A stretch of 64,000 nucleotides of DNA from Aptenodytes patagonicus (lineage: Eukaryota; Chordata; Aves; Sphenisciformes; Spheniscidae), in the NCBI RefSeq assembly GCF_965638725.1, contig NC_134963.1, forward strand, positions 7,385,501-7,449,500, written 5' to 3'. A program made the translations under genes and the position numbers. Shown piece by piece: positions 46,001 through 61,540 of this stretch. Each line of letters starts with the position of its first letter. Position 1 is the stretch's first letter. The notes beneath the pieces were generated by a model. The model did not search any database. It had not been told where the DNA came from and saw nothing but the letters and a program-made list of their open reading frames with translations.

Positions 46001-48110
46001 ATGTTGGAGGCCCCAGAGCTGGACACAGGACTCCAGGTGGGGTCTCACAAGAGCGGAGTAGAGGGGCAGAATCACCTCCCTCGACCTGCTCGTCACGCTT
46101 CTTTTGATGCAGCCCAGGATACAGTTGGCTTTCTGGGCTGCAAGCACACATTGCCGGGTCATGTTGAGCTTCTCATCAACCAACACCCCCAAGTCCTTCT
46201 CCTCAGGGCTGCTCTCAATCCATTCTCCACCCAGCCCGTACTTGTGCTTGGGATTGCCCCGACCCATGTGCAGAACCTTCTGGCCTAATTAAGGCCACAC
46301 TCCAGCAACAAAAACTGCATGGGCAAAACTCTCAGTTCACTGGGAGAGCAAGGCCCCAGGGTCTTGCAGATGGCTTTGAGAACGGAACAAAGACATGAGC
46401 CCAGATAATTCAGGTAAGGTTGGCAAATCCAGCCCACACACCAGGGAAAGCTCCTGACTAGCCGTGCACACCTACCGTTGATAATCCTGGCCACCCGCCA
46501 CAGCCGCAGGAGTATCAAGAGCCCGACAGCTTCAAACTCATGCTCCCGGAAGATGAGGACGACATCGAGGATGAACGACACAATGACAACAATCCCATCC
46601 AGCACTTCAAACTTGTGGTGGAAGAACTCTCGGCGGTAGACGAAGACTTTAAACCCCACCTCAACCAGGAAGATGGTTAAAATGGAAAGGGAGAGGTAGT
46701 GGAAAACCTGAGAAGAGACAGGGCAAGTTCAAGGCCAGGAACACCTCCTGCGTGCATGCGAGTGGGGCAGGCTGGAAAACCTCCACTGCTTGAGGGCACG
46801 TCTGATTTGGCTCTACAAGGCGGGCTGGGGACTTTTCTTCTGCTTTAAGGGACAACCAGAGCAAGCACAGCAGGGCAGCCAGCGACTTTGGGTAAGCCAG
46901 ACCAGGAGGTGTGAAGACAACCAGAAGAAGAGTGGCAGGAGCAATTCAGCTCTGCTGCAGCCCAGGGAAACATGAAGCTGCTGCACAGACCAGCATGAGC
47001 CGAGCCAGGTCGGCCCTGCACACTGCAGGGCTGTCACACGAGTCCCTGCGAGACCTTTGTCTGTGTGCCTGCGACTGCTGGCTCGGCAAGGCTGAAGGTC
47101 AAGGTCCTGCCTGCCTGGTTGTCCTATCTAGTGGGCTTTGAACACCAAAAAGAGGGAAATCATGGTTCACGTTGATACCTCCCTGCATTTTACCTTTGGG
47201 GTTATATTATATTTGTCCGGATGGATGATTTTCAGGTCCATAAGCAACTCCCCGAGGACCAGCAAGGCATCCAGGATGACCAAGCAGACAACCAGGATCT
47301 GTCGGAGGAGAAGAACCGATGTGAAACCCTCTCCCAACAGGGGCGGATCAGCAAGCAGAGCCGACGCAGCCTTCAGCTAAACATGCCCCAACACTCACAT
47401 AGCGTGCCTGGCCGGACCCTGCCCTGTGTCCCCAATTCAGCTGGTTGCATTTCATGGAGCTTTCTGTTGTTCCCACCCAGGACTCCCACTCCCGCAGCCC
47501 CTGGTCAGTGGGTTATTCCTGCAGAGTCTCGCCCACACAAAACTGCTTGGCTCCCCACCAAACCCATCCGTTTCCCACCGCTTGGTGTGTGTGTGGGGGG
47601 GTCTCGGGGAGCTCGAGCTGGGGGACAGCACATGCCTCTGCCGGTGCTGTGACGAGTGTGCACCGAGGCTTGTCGCCACTCAGGAAACATCTGTGCCCAC
47701 TGTGGAACAGCTTGTTTCCGACAGGACAGCCCAGCTCAGAGGCAGCAGCCGGTCTTGCAGGCACCGTGAGTGCTCACAAGCTCGGCACTGCTCTCAGCCC
47801 GCCTTGAGCTCTATCCCACATCAAACTCTGCTGTCACGGGTGCCTTTGGCCAAATCTCACCCTCATCTCCCTTTGGCCTGGGTTTGTTCTGCCTCACCTG
47901 AAACCTGTGGGAGCTGAAGAGCTTTTTCATCATGTCCTGGAAGGAGACGTGGCTCCTGGTGGGCTCCAGCTTGATCTCCGAATCTGGCTGCTTCTCCCCA
48001 TTCTCCCCAGCTGCCTCCTCCTCCTCCTCCTCCTCCCATTTCTGATAGTCGTTGCTCCACTGCACGGGGTCGTCCCCCACCACAGTGAAGTGCTTCAGGT
48101 ACCTGGACAT
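43030..48110 (-). CDS. HVCN1: HVCN1, voltage-gated proton channel Hv1 (complete coding region)
   Basis: Five coding exons on the minus strand (48110-47898, 47298-47194, 46707-46476, 43554-43442, 43095-43030) give 242 aa. Known role: a proton-selective channel made of a voltage-sensor domain only, dimeric through a C-terminal coiled coil, which extrudes H+ in phagocytes and other cells. Seen here: the selectivity Asp81 in S1 (VILDALLV), zinc-binding His109 and His162, Asp143 and Asp154, the S4 arginines R174, R177 and R180 in [12 protein letters not shown], and coiled-coil Cys218. All are offset by exactly 31 from human D112, H140, H193, D174, D185, R205/R208/R211 and C249, so the body of the channel has no indel. 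The N-terminus corresponds to the human short form ([14 protein letters not shown]). An in-frame TGA 12 nt upstream of the ATG supports the start. Confidence 0.96.
43442..43554 (-). CDS. HVCN1: HVCN1 coding exon 4, coiled coil
   Basis: Encodes [19 protein letters not shown] through [11 protein letters not shown], a heptad-patterned helix that holds the dimer together and contains Cys218. Acceptor TTTCACAG, donor GTAAGA. Confidence 0.95.
43555..46475 (-). other. HVCN1 intron between coding exons 3 and 4
   Basis: 2.9 kb intron, about a quarter of it a CR1 LINE (45523-46287). The rest is unique sequence. A short intron (43096-43441) separates the last two coding exons. Confidence 0.85.
45523..46287 (-). 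mobile_element. CR1 LINE, 5'-truncated, about 765 bp
   Basis: The 3' terminus is at the left (AGAATCATAGAAT followed by GGTTTGGGTTGGAAG). Reading right to left it encodes the C-terminal part of the CR1 reverse-transcriptase [38 protein letters not shown], then [21 protein letters not shown] and [20 protein letters not shown]. The two open parts (46267-45974 and 45904-45605) are in the same frame and are separated by an in-frame TGA right after DMDLLE. Same orientation as HVCN1. Confidence 0.95.
46476..46707 (-). CDS. HVCN1: HVCN1 coding exon 3, S2-S4
   Basis: Encodes [10 protein letters not shown] (zinc-site His), [23 protein letters not shown] and the S4 helix [13 protein letters not shown]. 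Acceptor CTTCTCAG, donor GTAGGT. Confidence 0.97.
46708..47897 (-). other. HVCN1 introns flanking coding exon 2
   Basis: Introns 46708-47193 and 47299-47897. GC-rich, which creates many chance open frames on both strands; none is supported. Confidence 0.8.
47194..47298 (-). CDS. HVCN1: HVCN1 coding exon 2, S1
   Basis: Encodes [19 protein letters not shown] (S1 with the proton-selectivity Asp) and [15 protein letters not shown]. Acceptor CTCCGACAG, donor GTAAAA. 35 codons, phase 0. Confidence 0.96.
47898..48110 (-). CDS. HVCN1: HVCN1 coding exon 1 with start codon
   Basis: Encodes [18 protein letters not shown], a run of seven Glu (48015-48035), and the segment before S1 ending [10 protein letters not shown]. 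The donor is GTGAGG. The exon probably starts at 48145 after CTTGTCCCTCAG, which gives a 35-nt untranslated part. Confidence 0.94.
48015..48035 (-). repeat. Coding (GAG)7 repeat in HVCN1
   Basis: Seven identical GAG codons make a poly-Glu tract in the cytoplasmic N-terminus. A pure trinucleotide repeat is prone to length change between individuals and species; human Hv1 also has a Glu run here. Confidence 0.9.
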
Positions 48111-48145
48111 GGCTCTGGATCAAGCTGGCATCACCCTGCCAACGT

Positions 48146-49814
48146 CTGAGGGACAAGAGCAGAGCGTCACCTCCCCGCTCGGGGCTGACCAAGGATGCAA
48201 AATCTCCCCCATTTCACCACAGCGAGCATGACAAGAATGTGACACTTCGTTCAGATGCAGCTGGCCAGACGGGCCCCACTGATGGGAAATTGCTTAACGG
48301 TGGTGCCACTTATTTTGCATCACCTCCCACGGCGCGACGCGGAGCCCGCAGAGCCCCCGCCACCCTCCCCACTGCTGTTTGCACCCTGTCTGCTGCTCTA
48401 CAACGAGGAACTTCCTCGCGAGGTATTTTCAAACATCTCAAAACAAAGCATCGATTACAGGAGAAAAAAACGCCAGCCCTTATCTCGCATCTCGTGATGC
48501 AAGAGGAGGCAGCTGCTGATTTCCTGTTGGAAAGAGCCATTGTGTTTCTATTAGACACTGATCGATGGAGGTTATCGCTCAGAAGCTGGAAGCAGGTGAT
48601 TTCCTCCCCTTCATTTGCGCTCTCATCCCCTACACGCTGGGGCAGGCTGCTGTTAGCATTGGGTCCGAGACAAACCCTCCACTGTGCTCCCAGAGCTGCC
48701 CTTGTCCCTTCAGGTGGCTGCAGTGGCAGCCCAGCTGCCCCTGGGCTAACTGGAGCCTCCTCACCCTCCAGCCACACCACCAAGCTGAAGAACAGCCATA
48801 ATTTCCCTTCATTAACATCAGGAGCCACTATTATTTCAGCCTTTGCAGGCAAAATAAACAGGTAATCCCCGCATTTCAGCCTGGCCAGCGGGCGATGCTG
48901 TCCTCCCCCATCTCCTCTCCCTGCATCCTCCAGAGCCGACCTCACCCCCAGGCATCCCGGCTTCAGCCCGTCCCTGTGGGCACCCAGCGAGGGACAGGAC
49001 CATCCCCAAACCCGCAGACGATCCCGGTTGCAGCTTGGCACTGAGAACGGCTGCAGGAAAGGTTCTGTCCGCACCTGCTCTCATGTTCTCCTGTTGTAGC
49101 CCCACCAGCTCGCCCTTCCTCTTTGGGCAACCCAGCGAGACTGCCTGGCCCACAAACGCTGCCGAAAACCGCTCCCGCTGCCGGCAGACAACCACATCCC
49201 CAAGCCTGGTGGGGCAGCTCTCTGTGCATCTGTCCTTGGCCAAAGCCGGCCGGGGAGCTCAGCACAAGCTGCTCTTGGCCCGCTGGAGCTGCCGTGGGCC
49301 TGCCCGTGCCTCCGTGCCGCTCTCCCTCCCCTCGCTCCCTGCAAGTCCTGGGGGGCCACGGTGGGATCCGGTCACAGCAGTGGTGGCTGTTGGAGGGTAC
49401 GTGGGCTCCGGGCTGCCTCGTCACCCTCTGTAGGGGATGGAGATGGCCCCACGCTGCCATCACGGCGGCAGCACCTTCAGTCCCAGCCGCCGGGCGCCAA
49501 GCAGAGCCCACCGGAGCCCCGCCGGGAGCTGCCCCGGGCGTCGAGCCCCCCGGCCCCTTGCGGGATGGCCTCTGGGCTCGCTCGGGCCTCGGGGCCTGGA
49601 GCTGTCGCCGGCCGATGGAGTGACCAGGACCCGGGCTGTGGTTGGGACTCCCCAGCCTCCCCGCGTCCGCAACGCCGGACCCGAGCGACCAGGTCGGCTC
49701 CCCCCTCCCGGAGCGGGACGGAGCCCCGGGCCCCGGCGGGAGCCCCGAGGGAAAGGACGTAGCGGCCCCGGGGGAGCCCCGCTGCAAACCCCCCCGCCCC
49801 GGGCAGGCACTCAC
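48146..49814 (-). other. HVCN1 5' UTR intron (inferred)
   Basis: Lies between a GTGAGT donor at 49814-49809 in the CpG island and the CTTGTCCCTCAG acceptor before the first coding exon. Long GC-rich open frames here have no recognisable domains. Confidence 0.5.
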
Positions 49815-50130
49815 CGGGCCAAGCCCCGGGAGCGCCCCAGCCACCCCCCCGCCCGGCCGGCCCCGCTCTCCCCCCAGGCCCCGGTACCGTGCGCGTCCCG
49901 GCTGCGCCCGCCGCCCTCCGCCTCCCCCGGCGCTGCGGGGCCTCCCCCGGCCCGGCCCCGCCTCCCCCGGCCGGGGGCGGCCCCGCTACCCCGGCCCAGC
50001 CCCGCCAGCTCCCGAAAAGGCTCCGAGCGGGTCCCGGAGCCCCCGAGCCGGGGTCCCCATCCCCGGGGTCCTCACTCCCCGCTCCGACATTTTCCCGTTT
50101 TGCGGCTTTTTTCCCCCAGGCTCGCTGCGA
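49450..50130. promoter_or_regulatory. CpG-island promoter, probably of HVCN1
   Basis: Dense CpG block 1.3-2 kb upstream of the HVCN1 ATG. A minus-strand donor CCCG/GTGAGTGC at 49815/49814 would end a noncoding first exon. No other gene start is seen nearby, so HVCN1 is the likely user. Confidence 0.6.
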
Positions 50131-53100
50131 TACGTCCCTGAGCGGAAGCTGCCGGAACAGGACAGGCCGAATGGAGTTTAAACTTTTTTTTGTTTTTAAA
50201 CTTTTTTTAATCAGCCCCCTCTCCCCCCCCCAGCCCGCCCGACAGACCGAGCAGACATCCAGGATAGGCGTGAAATGAAATCGTGAGCCTCTGCTGCGAT
50301 CAAGAGCTCGGCTGCTGAGCGGGGGCACAGATTAGTCCCACAAAGGAGGTGAAGGTCCAGGGATCAAAAGGATTACAAAAGTGTAAACCCTAGAAATTAG
50401 GCCTCGATTAACCTGCCTCCGTTTACAGGCTCATGCGTTATCAGAAAGCCTCTTCTTGCTTAGGGTTCCCCTCTGTCTTTCAAACACGAGCTGGTTTTGG
50501 AAGTGCCCTGAGCAAACTCAGCTGCAGAAAGGATCAAGGACACATCTCTCTCGCACCTCTGCTAGGACAAACCTGAAATATTTCTAATTCTTCCCTAATG
50601 AAGAGGTGTCGCTCCATGTTTACACTTTCAAAGCCTAAAGACATTTGTTTCTTGGAAAGGGTTTCCTCCTGGAGAGTGCCTAAAACTTTTCCTGGAACCT
50701 GAACATTTTCTAGCACCTCAGTCCCAAAGTGCACGGGCCCGTCCCTGTCCTCCTGCCCGGGGTGATGGGGAATCAGCACAAGCAATGCCCTCCCAGAGCT
50801 CTGAAACCCCTGTCCCTCGACCATCACCCCAAACCACCTACTTGCAGAGAGCAGCTGAGCACCCAGGAGTAGGACAGCAAAGGCACAGCCCTGGAGCAGC
50901 AGCAGGGAGGACTTTTATCCTGGGAGTTTCCAGCTAATTTAGGCATTTTGGTCTCAGCTGACTCCAGTAAACACCAACACAATCAGCTAATGGTGGAAGG
51001 CACCAGCTCAGGACCAGAACTGCAGATGGCAGCTCTTCTCCCGAGAGCTCAACAGACCCGACCCCCTTTTCAGTAAGGAGTACAGGTTTTAAGGAGAAAA
51101 CAGCCAGCTTCTGCTCCCCCATGAGCTGAGACCTCTTTGTACCACGCACCAGCACAGGCTCACCTGGCCTCTGAGCACAGCTGCTGAGCGGAGCTACCAG
51201 GGCGATCACAAATGCGAAACCTCATTCTCAGAATTTAACTAAAATCCCAATGATCAGTATGTGCACACTGAGCTCCGAGGAACTGCACGTTAACCACATC
51301 CGCGAGGTGCCTCAGCTGTCTAGCGGGAGGAGATGCTGCCAGCAGAGCTGCAAAGCTCTTGGTGAGGACCAGGCTGGTGCCCAGGGTGTGATTTAAGAGT
51401 GAATCCGGCGTTAAAGGACTGGAGCAGGGGGAGCTCAGCAGCCTCGCCCCAGGGCCTCACCTTAAACCTCTTCCCAGCCTGCCGGCGGGTTGAACTCCTG
51501 ATTGCTACGTTTCTTTTTACGGTAATAGCACACTTTTTCACAAGCCAAGTCTGTTAATCTCAGTCTGAGCTCTCTGCTCTGGGATGATGGGGTCAGGACC
51601 ATGTGCCTGAGCTGCAGAGCGTGAAGCCCACGGACTCCCCAAAGCACTGGGGCAGAGTCCGGAGCCCAGTGCCACGCTCAGCGCCGCCACCCACGGGACT
51701 GCCAGCGGCTGCCGTGCCCCCAGGGCAGGACGTCAGAACCAGCCTTGGGGCAGTGTTGGCCCCCAGCCATTAAATTCCAGCATACGAGGGACTGGTGCGG
51801 CCGGGTGTCAGTGCCGGTCGCCTGACATCAAAGGGGAACAGAGACAGACGATGGCCAGTGGAATGAAGAAGGGATAGGACTGCATCTTACAAAGAAAAAG
51901 AGCTTTTTTTAACTTAAACACAAATGCCCATGAAAACAAGAGACCAGAAAGAATGTTTTCCAACGCTGAAACCCCTGAGGCTCAAGCCCCTCTTTTCAAC
52001 AGAAGTGGGAAGGGTAGAAAACCCGACTGCTTGGAAAGAGCTCGACCTCAGGCACTCACCAGCTGCCCAAAATCCCCGAGGAGAGCATGCTTTGTGTCAC
52101 ACCTTGCAAGCCACGACTTTGAGGAAGAACTGCTTTATGTGGCACCTCGGGGGCCTACGGGCCAGCGCACGGGTAGCTCAGCCCACCTCGAGCACGCCGC
52201 ATCGGCCCCTCGCCCCCTCCAACGCCCCGCCACAGCCCAGGCGCTTTGGCTGTGGGGGTCCCAATGCTTCACAATGCACAGGGGCCTGATGCTGCTGCAC
52301 CCCCAAAATGTTCTTTTCTAGATCCGGTTCTCATTCAACAATTAATATCGTTCAGAGGTTAAATTTGGGTCTTAAAGTACATCGTACACATCAGGGACTC
52401 GTGTGCCCGAAAATCCTGAGCAGCGTTGGGGATCAGGTCTTAACACGGCAAGCAAAATTAATGTCTTGTTGTTGGTTTTAAAGTACCGCAGCTTCACCCA
52501 ACAACTCAGGACTGAAAACCACAATAGCACCGACACATCCTAAAGCAAACCAGGAACAACCAAAGATGACCTGTGCTGAAAAATAGCTTTTCGACAGCTA
52601 GGTAGCAAAGAGGACTCATTTCAGAGAAACACACCACTATCTAGAGTAACACCAAATCGATAGATAGTGCCTCAAATCTTGCCACTCTTCTCCGGAGTAA
52701 CACATTTAAGTTGGACTGTGGTGTACTGCAAAGGGCACAAGATGAGGACTGAAGAGAGCTTGGGTTTATCACAACTTTCCTGCAACCTTTTGTGGAGCTC
52801 TTCAGCAAGGCCTGGTACCCCTCCCTGCTACAGTCTGCCCTTTGCAACTTCTACAAAGCTTTGGGCCAGCGGGAAAGGGCGGCAGGGTGGTGGGGCTGCG
52901 GGGAGAAGGGCCTCAGGAGGCTCACATGCTGTTCTGCCCGTTCCGTGCGTAAACTAGACGTTCCTACAAGTACCAGTACTGAAAAACAATAGGAAATCGG
53001 CATCTGCTGCTCCTTCTCTCCCTCCACTGATCAAAAAACCCAACCCCAATGAATGGCCATAAAAGGTGCCTCTGAACTTTTGATCACCGCCCGTAGTGAC

Positions 53101-54689
53101 ATCAGCAGGTCTTCTCTCCTTCCTGCCTCTGCTGCGGAACAGGAACCTGTCTGCCTCCACCACGGTGCCATGGGACTTCCTTCACACCGAGCACCTGGGG
53201 AGTTCGAGGCACATGAACCACCCCAGGGGAATGCAGCCAAGCAGAAAATGCAGCCCAGAAGAGGCACGTGTGTCACTAAAACTGCATTTGAGGAGAGAAA
53301 AAACAAGTCAGAGAGGAAAAAGGTGTGACGGTGACACGTAGAATGGTTGGCGAGCTAATGGTTGCAGAGACAGGTTAACGCATGCCTTTAGATACAAGTC
53401 AAATAAAAACTGGTTCCACATGTGCTCTATTATTCACTAGATCAATAAAAGACACGCGGGTGACTATTTTACAAGGAGGGAGAAAAATTATAGAGCTATA
53501 AAGAAAACCACAAATGTGATTTAAAGGGTGAAAGTAAATTTGCGAGAAAGCCTTTAACAGGCAATCTCTGACACTTAATCTAATGAGCTCATCAAAAGTT
53601 ACCAAGAGGCGGTTTGATTAATTAGCTTTAGAGGGAGGGAAAAAAAAAAGGCTTCAGAGTAGGAAAAAGGCTCTTTGATTTGGCAGAGAAATACATTAAA
53701 ACGTAAAATCAATGGCTGGGGACTGCCCAGAAAATGCATTCTTGTCAAAAAAGCTCAGCTCACTCCAGAAGCGAAGGGAAACTCATCTGCGAAGCGGGAC
53801 GCCAGAACAGAGCTGCTGGTTTAGCTGGGCTGGGCATTTCAGTGACAGAAACTCCTCCTTCGTAACCAGATCCCACCAAGCAGCAGCAGTTCATCACTGC
53901 AGCCCTTTCAGAACGGGCCGGCGGTACCGAACCAGCCACCTCATTTGACTTCTAAACAAGGCACCCGAGAGCGGAGGCAGCGGATGGAGAACACAGACCA
54001 ACGGTGCCGGTGCCTTCCTGCCGAGGGCAAGAGCGCCGGCTGCCCGGAGCCGGCACCGCACCTCACCCATCACCTTCAATCCAACCTGCTTTAGCTCGTG
54101 TCCACCCAGCCTCGCACACGGAACAGACAGCAGCTGTAAAGTTCACTAACTGTCCTTCTTCGCCAAGAATTTACAGTTCTTTAATTAAGAACCAGAGGAT
54201 CTTGGTCTTGTCCTCAGCTACGACCCTCTTAAGTCCACGGTCCCAACAAAGCAGTACTTTTATTCAAGGCAAACCCCACTCAAAACACGGAACAATCAAC
54301 ACGAGCCGAGAGGAGCGTGTCCTCCCACGCACGCGTACCTCTGGGAACCGCTGCTGCTACACCGGCCCGGGAAGCCTCGGCCCACAGCCACCCTGACCAC
54401 AGGGCTGCGAGAAACAGAAGTTCGGGTACCAGCCCCTTCAGCTGCCGAACTGCAGTGTTCCGACTTGCTCGCGAGACGGTTCTGCAGATCCACAGCAACG
54501 CATCAAGCGCTCTGGGAGCTTCACGCCTGCGCCCACCCCCCCTGGTGGGAGGGTGCCTGCATTTAAGGGCAGCACGTGCATTAAAGTTCCAGAACCAGAT
54601 CTAAATCCAGCGCTCCTGTTTAAAAACATACCTCTAGCGCTTGCAGCTTAGACAAATCCAAACCGAGAATTTGTGGGTTTCCAGAACAA
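50131..54689. other. Intergenic spacer between HVCN1 and PPP1CC
   Basis: 4.6 kb of mixed composition with no recognisable gene, LINE or RNA. Open frames up to about 130 codons are short and lack domains. Confidence 0.75.
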
Positions 54690-54695
54690 TTTATT
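54690..54695 (-). terminator. Candidate PPP1CC poly(A) signal
   Basis: TTTATT on the plus strand is AATAAA in gene sense. It gives a 3' UTR length similar to that usual for PPP1CC. Confidence 0.4.
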
Positions 54696-55860
54696 TATCT
54701 AAGTCAGGTCCTCTGATAGCAGTAGTGTGTATGTTGTGATAAACTGACACTGAGAAGATTTAACAATTTCTTCATTTAATAAGTGATTTTTCACTACATG
54801 GTATTGTACACTGTTATCTGTTCAAAAAAGAGTAACAGTTTTTAAAAAACAAGATTCTGTGAGAGATTTATATAAACCGGTGATCAAGACCAACACACCT
54901 GTGGTTGGCTTATCAGCTATTTTCTAGGCTTCTTCGTAGAACAAAGTCCTTAGGCTAAAACGCACAAAACCATTCAGGCAGATCTAGAGCCACTTCCATA
55001 ACTTCCAGCTTTCTGACGCTGGCTGCCACGGGCCTGATGCCACTGTGAAACGGTCCACTCGATCGAACGTACGGAAACTGTACAAAAACGTGTTTGCTTT
55101 TACCGTGAATAGAATAAACAGCACAGCATTTCTACTTCCTATTTCAAGTCAGGACCTCCTTTTATCTCCAAGGGAAGGCGTGAATGGAAAGCCCTGCCAA
55201 CTCAGTGTGGTGGGTCGTGTACAAACAGTTTTCTAAGCAAACTTTGGCTTCAGGAAAGAGACACAAACACTTAAAATAATGGCTTTAATTGAAGTATACG
55301 GAGAGGGATGTGTGTCTGAATTAAATATACATCATACCAGCCACGCTGGCGAGGTTGAAGGTTATTTCTAATGTTGACAGCAATAAAACTAACGTGTACA
55401 TGACAAGACATTAAAAGAAAAGCAATCCCTTTAAAACAAATTTTAACGTAAAAAAAGTTCACAGTGGTTTGTATAAACAGTATGTAATTTCTGACAGTAA
55501 CAAATTTCTACTCTCACAGCACACTAGTGCCCCCTTTAGATCCTAAAGAAGAAAACAAGCATTTACACTACTCATTGTACAGATTCAGAAAGTCAGTTGT
55601 ACAATTACCCATAATGACAGGATAAGATGCTGTGGAGTGTACAGCTGTAACACCAACGAAAGGGAAGTTTAAAACTCTTTTCCTGGGAGGGAGAAAAGTC
55701 TTTCATTTGCTGTTACAACCAGCAAATGCCATTCATCAAATCAAAAGGAAAACCACAAACACATTATCTATTTTGAGCAAGCTGAACAGTACACATTACA
55801 GTTTTAAAAATGGAGGTTATATACTATAATACAAGTCCCAAGAAGGCAGCGCCAAAGTGA
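54690..55860 (-). other. PPP1CC 3' UTR (inferred)
   Basis: From the PPP1CC stop to a minus-strand AATAAA at 54695-54690, about 1.17 kb. An earlier ATTAAA lies at 55289-55284. Which is used cannot be told from sequence. Confidence 0.5.

Positions 55861-61540
<5,680 letters not shown>

Noticed and set aside
48239-50328. Open frames of 200-290 codons around the HVCN1 CpG island
   Set aside because: Same cause: composition bias. No family resemblance, no consistent splice or start context.
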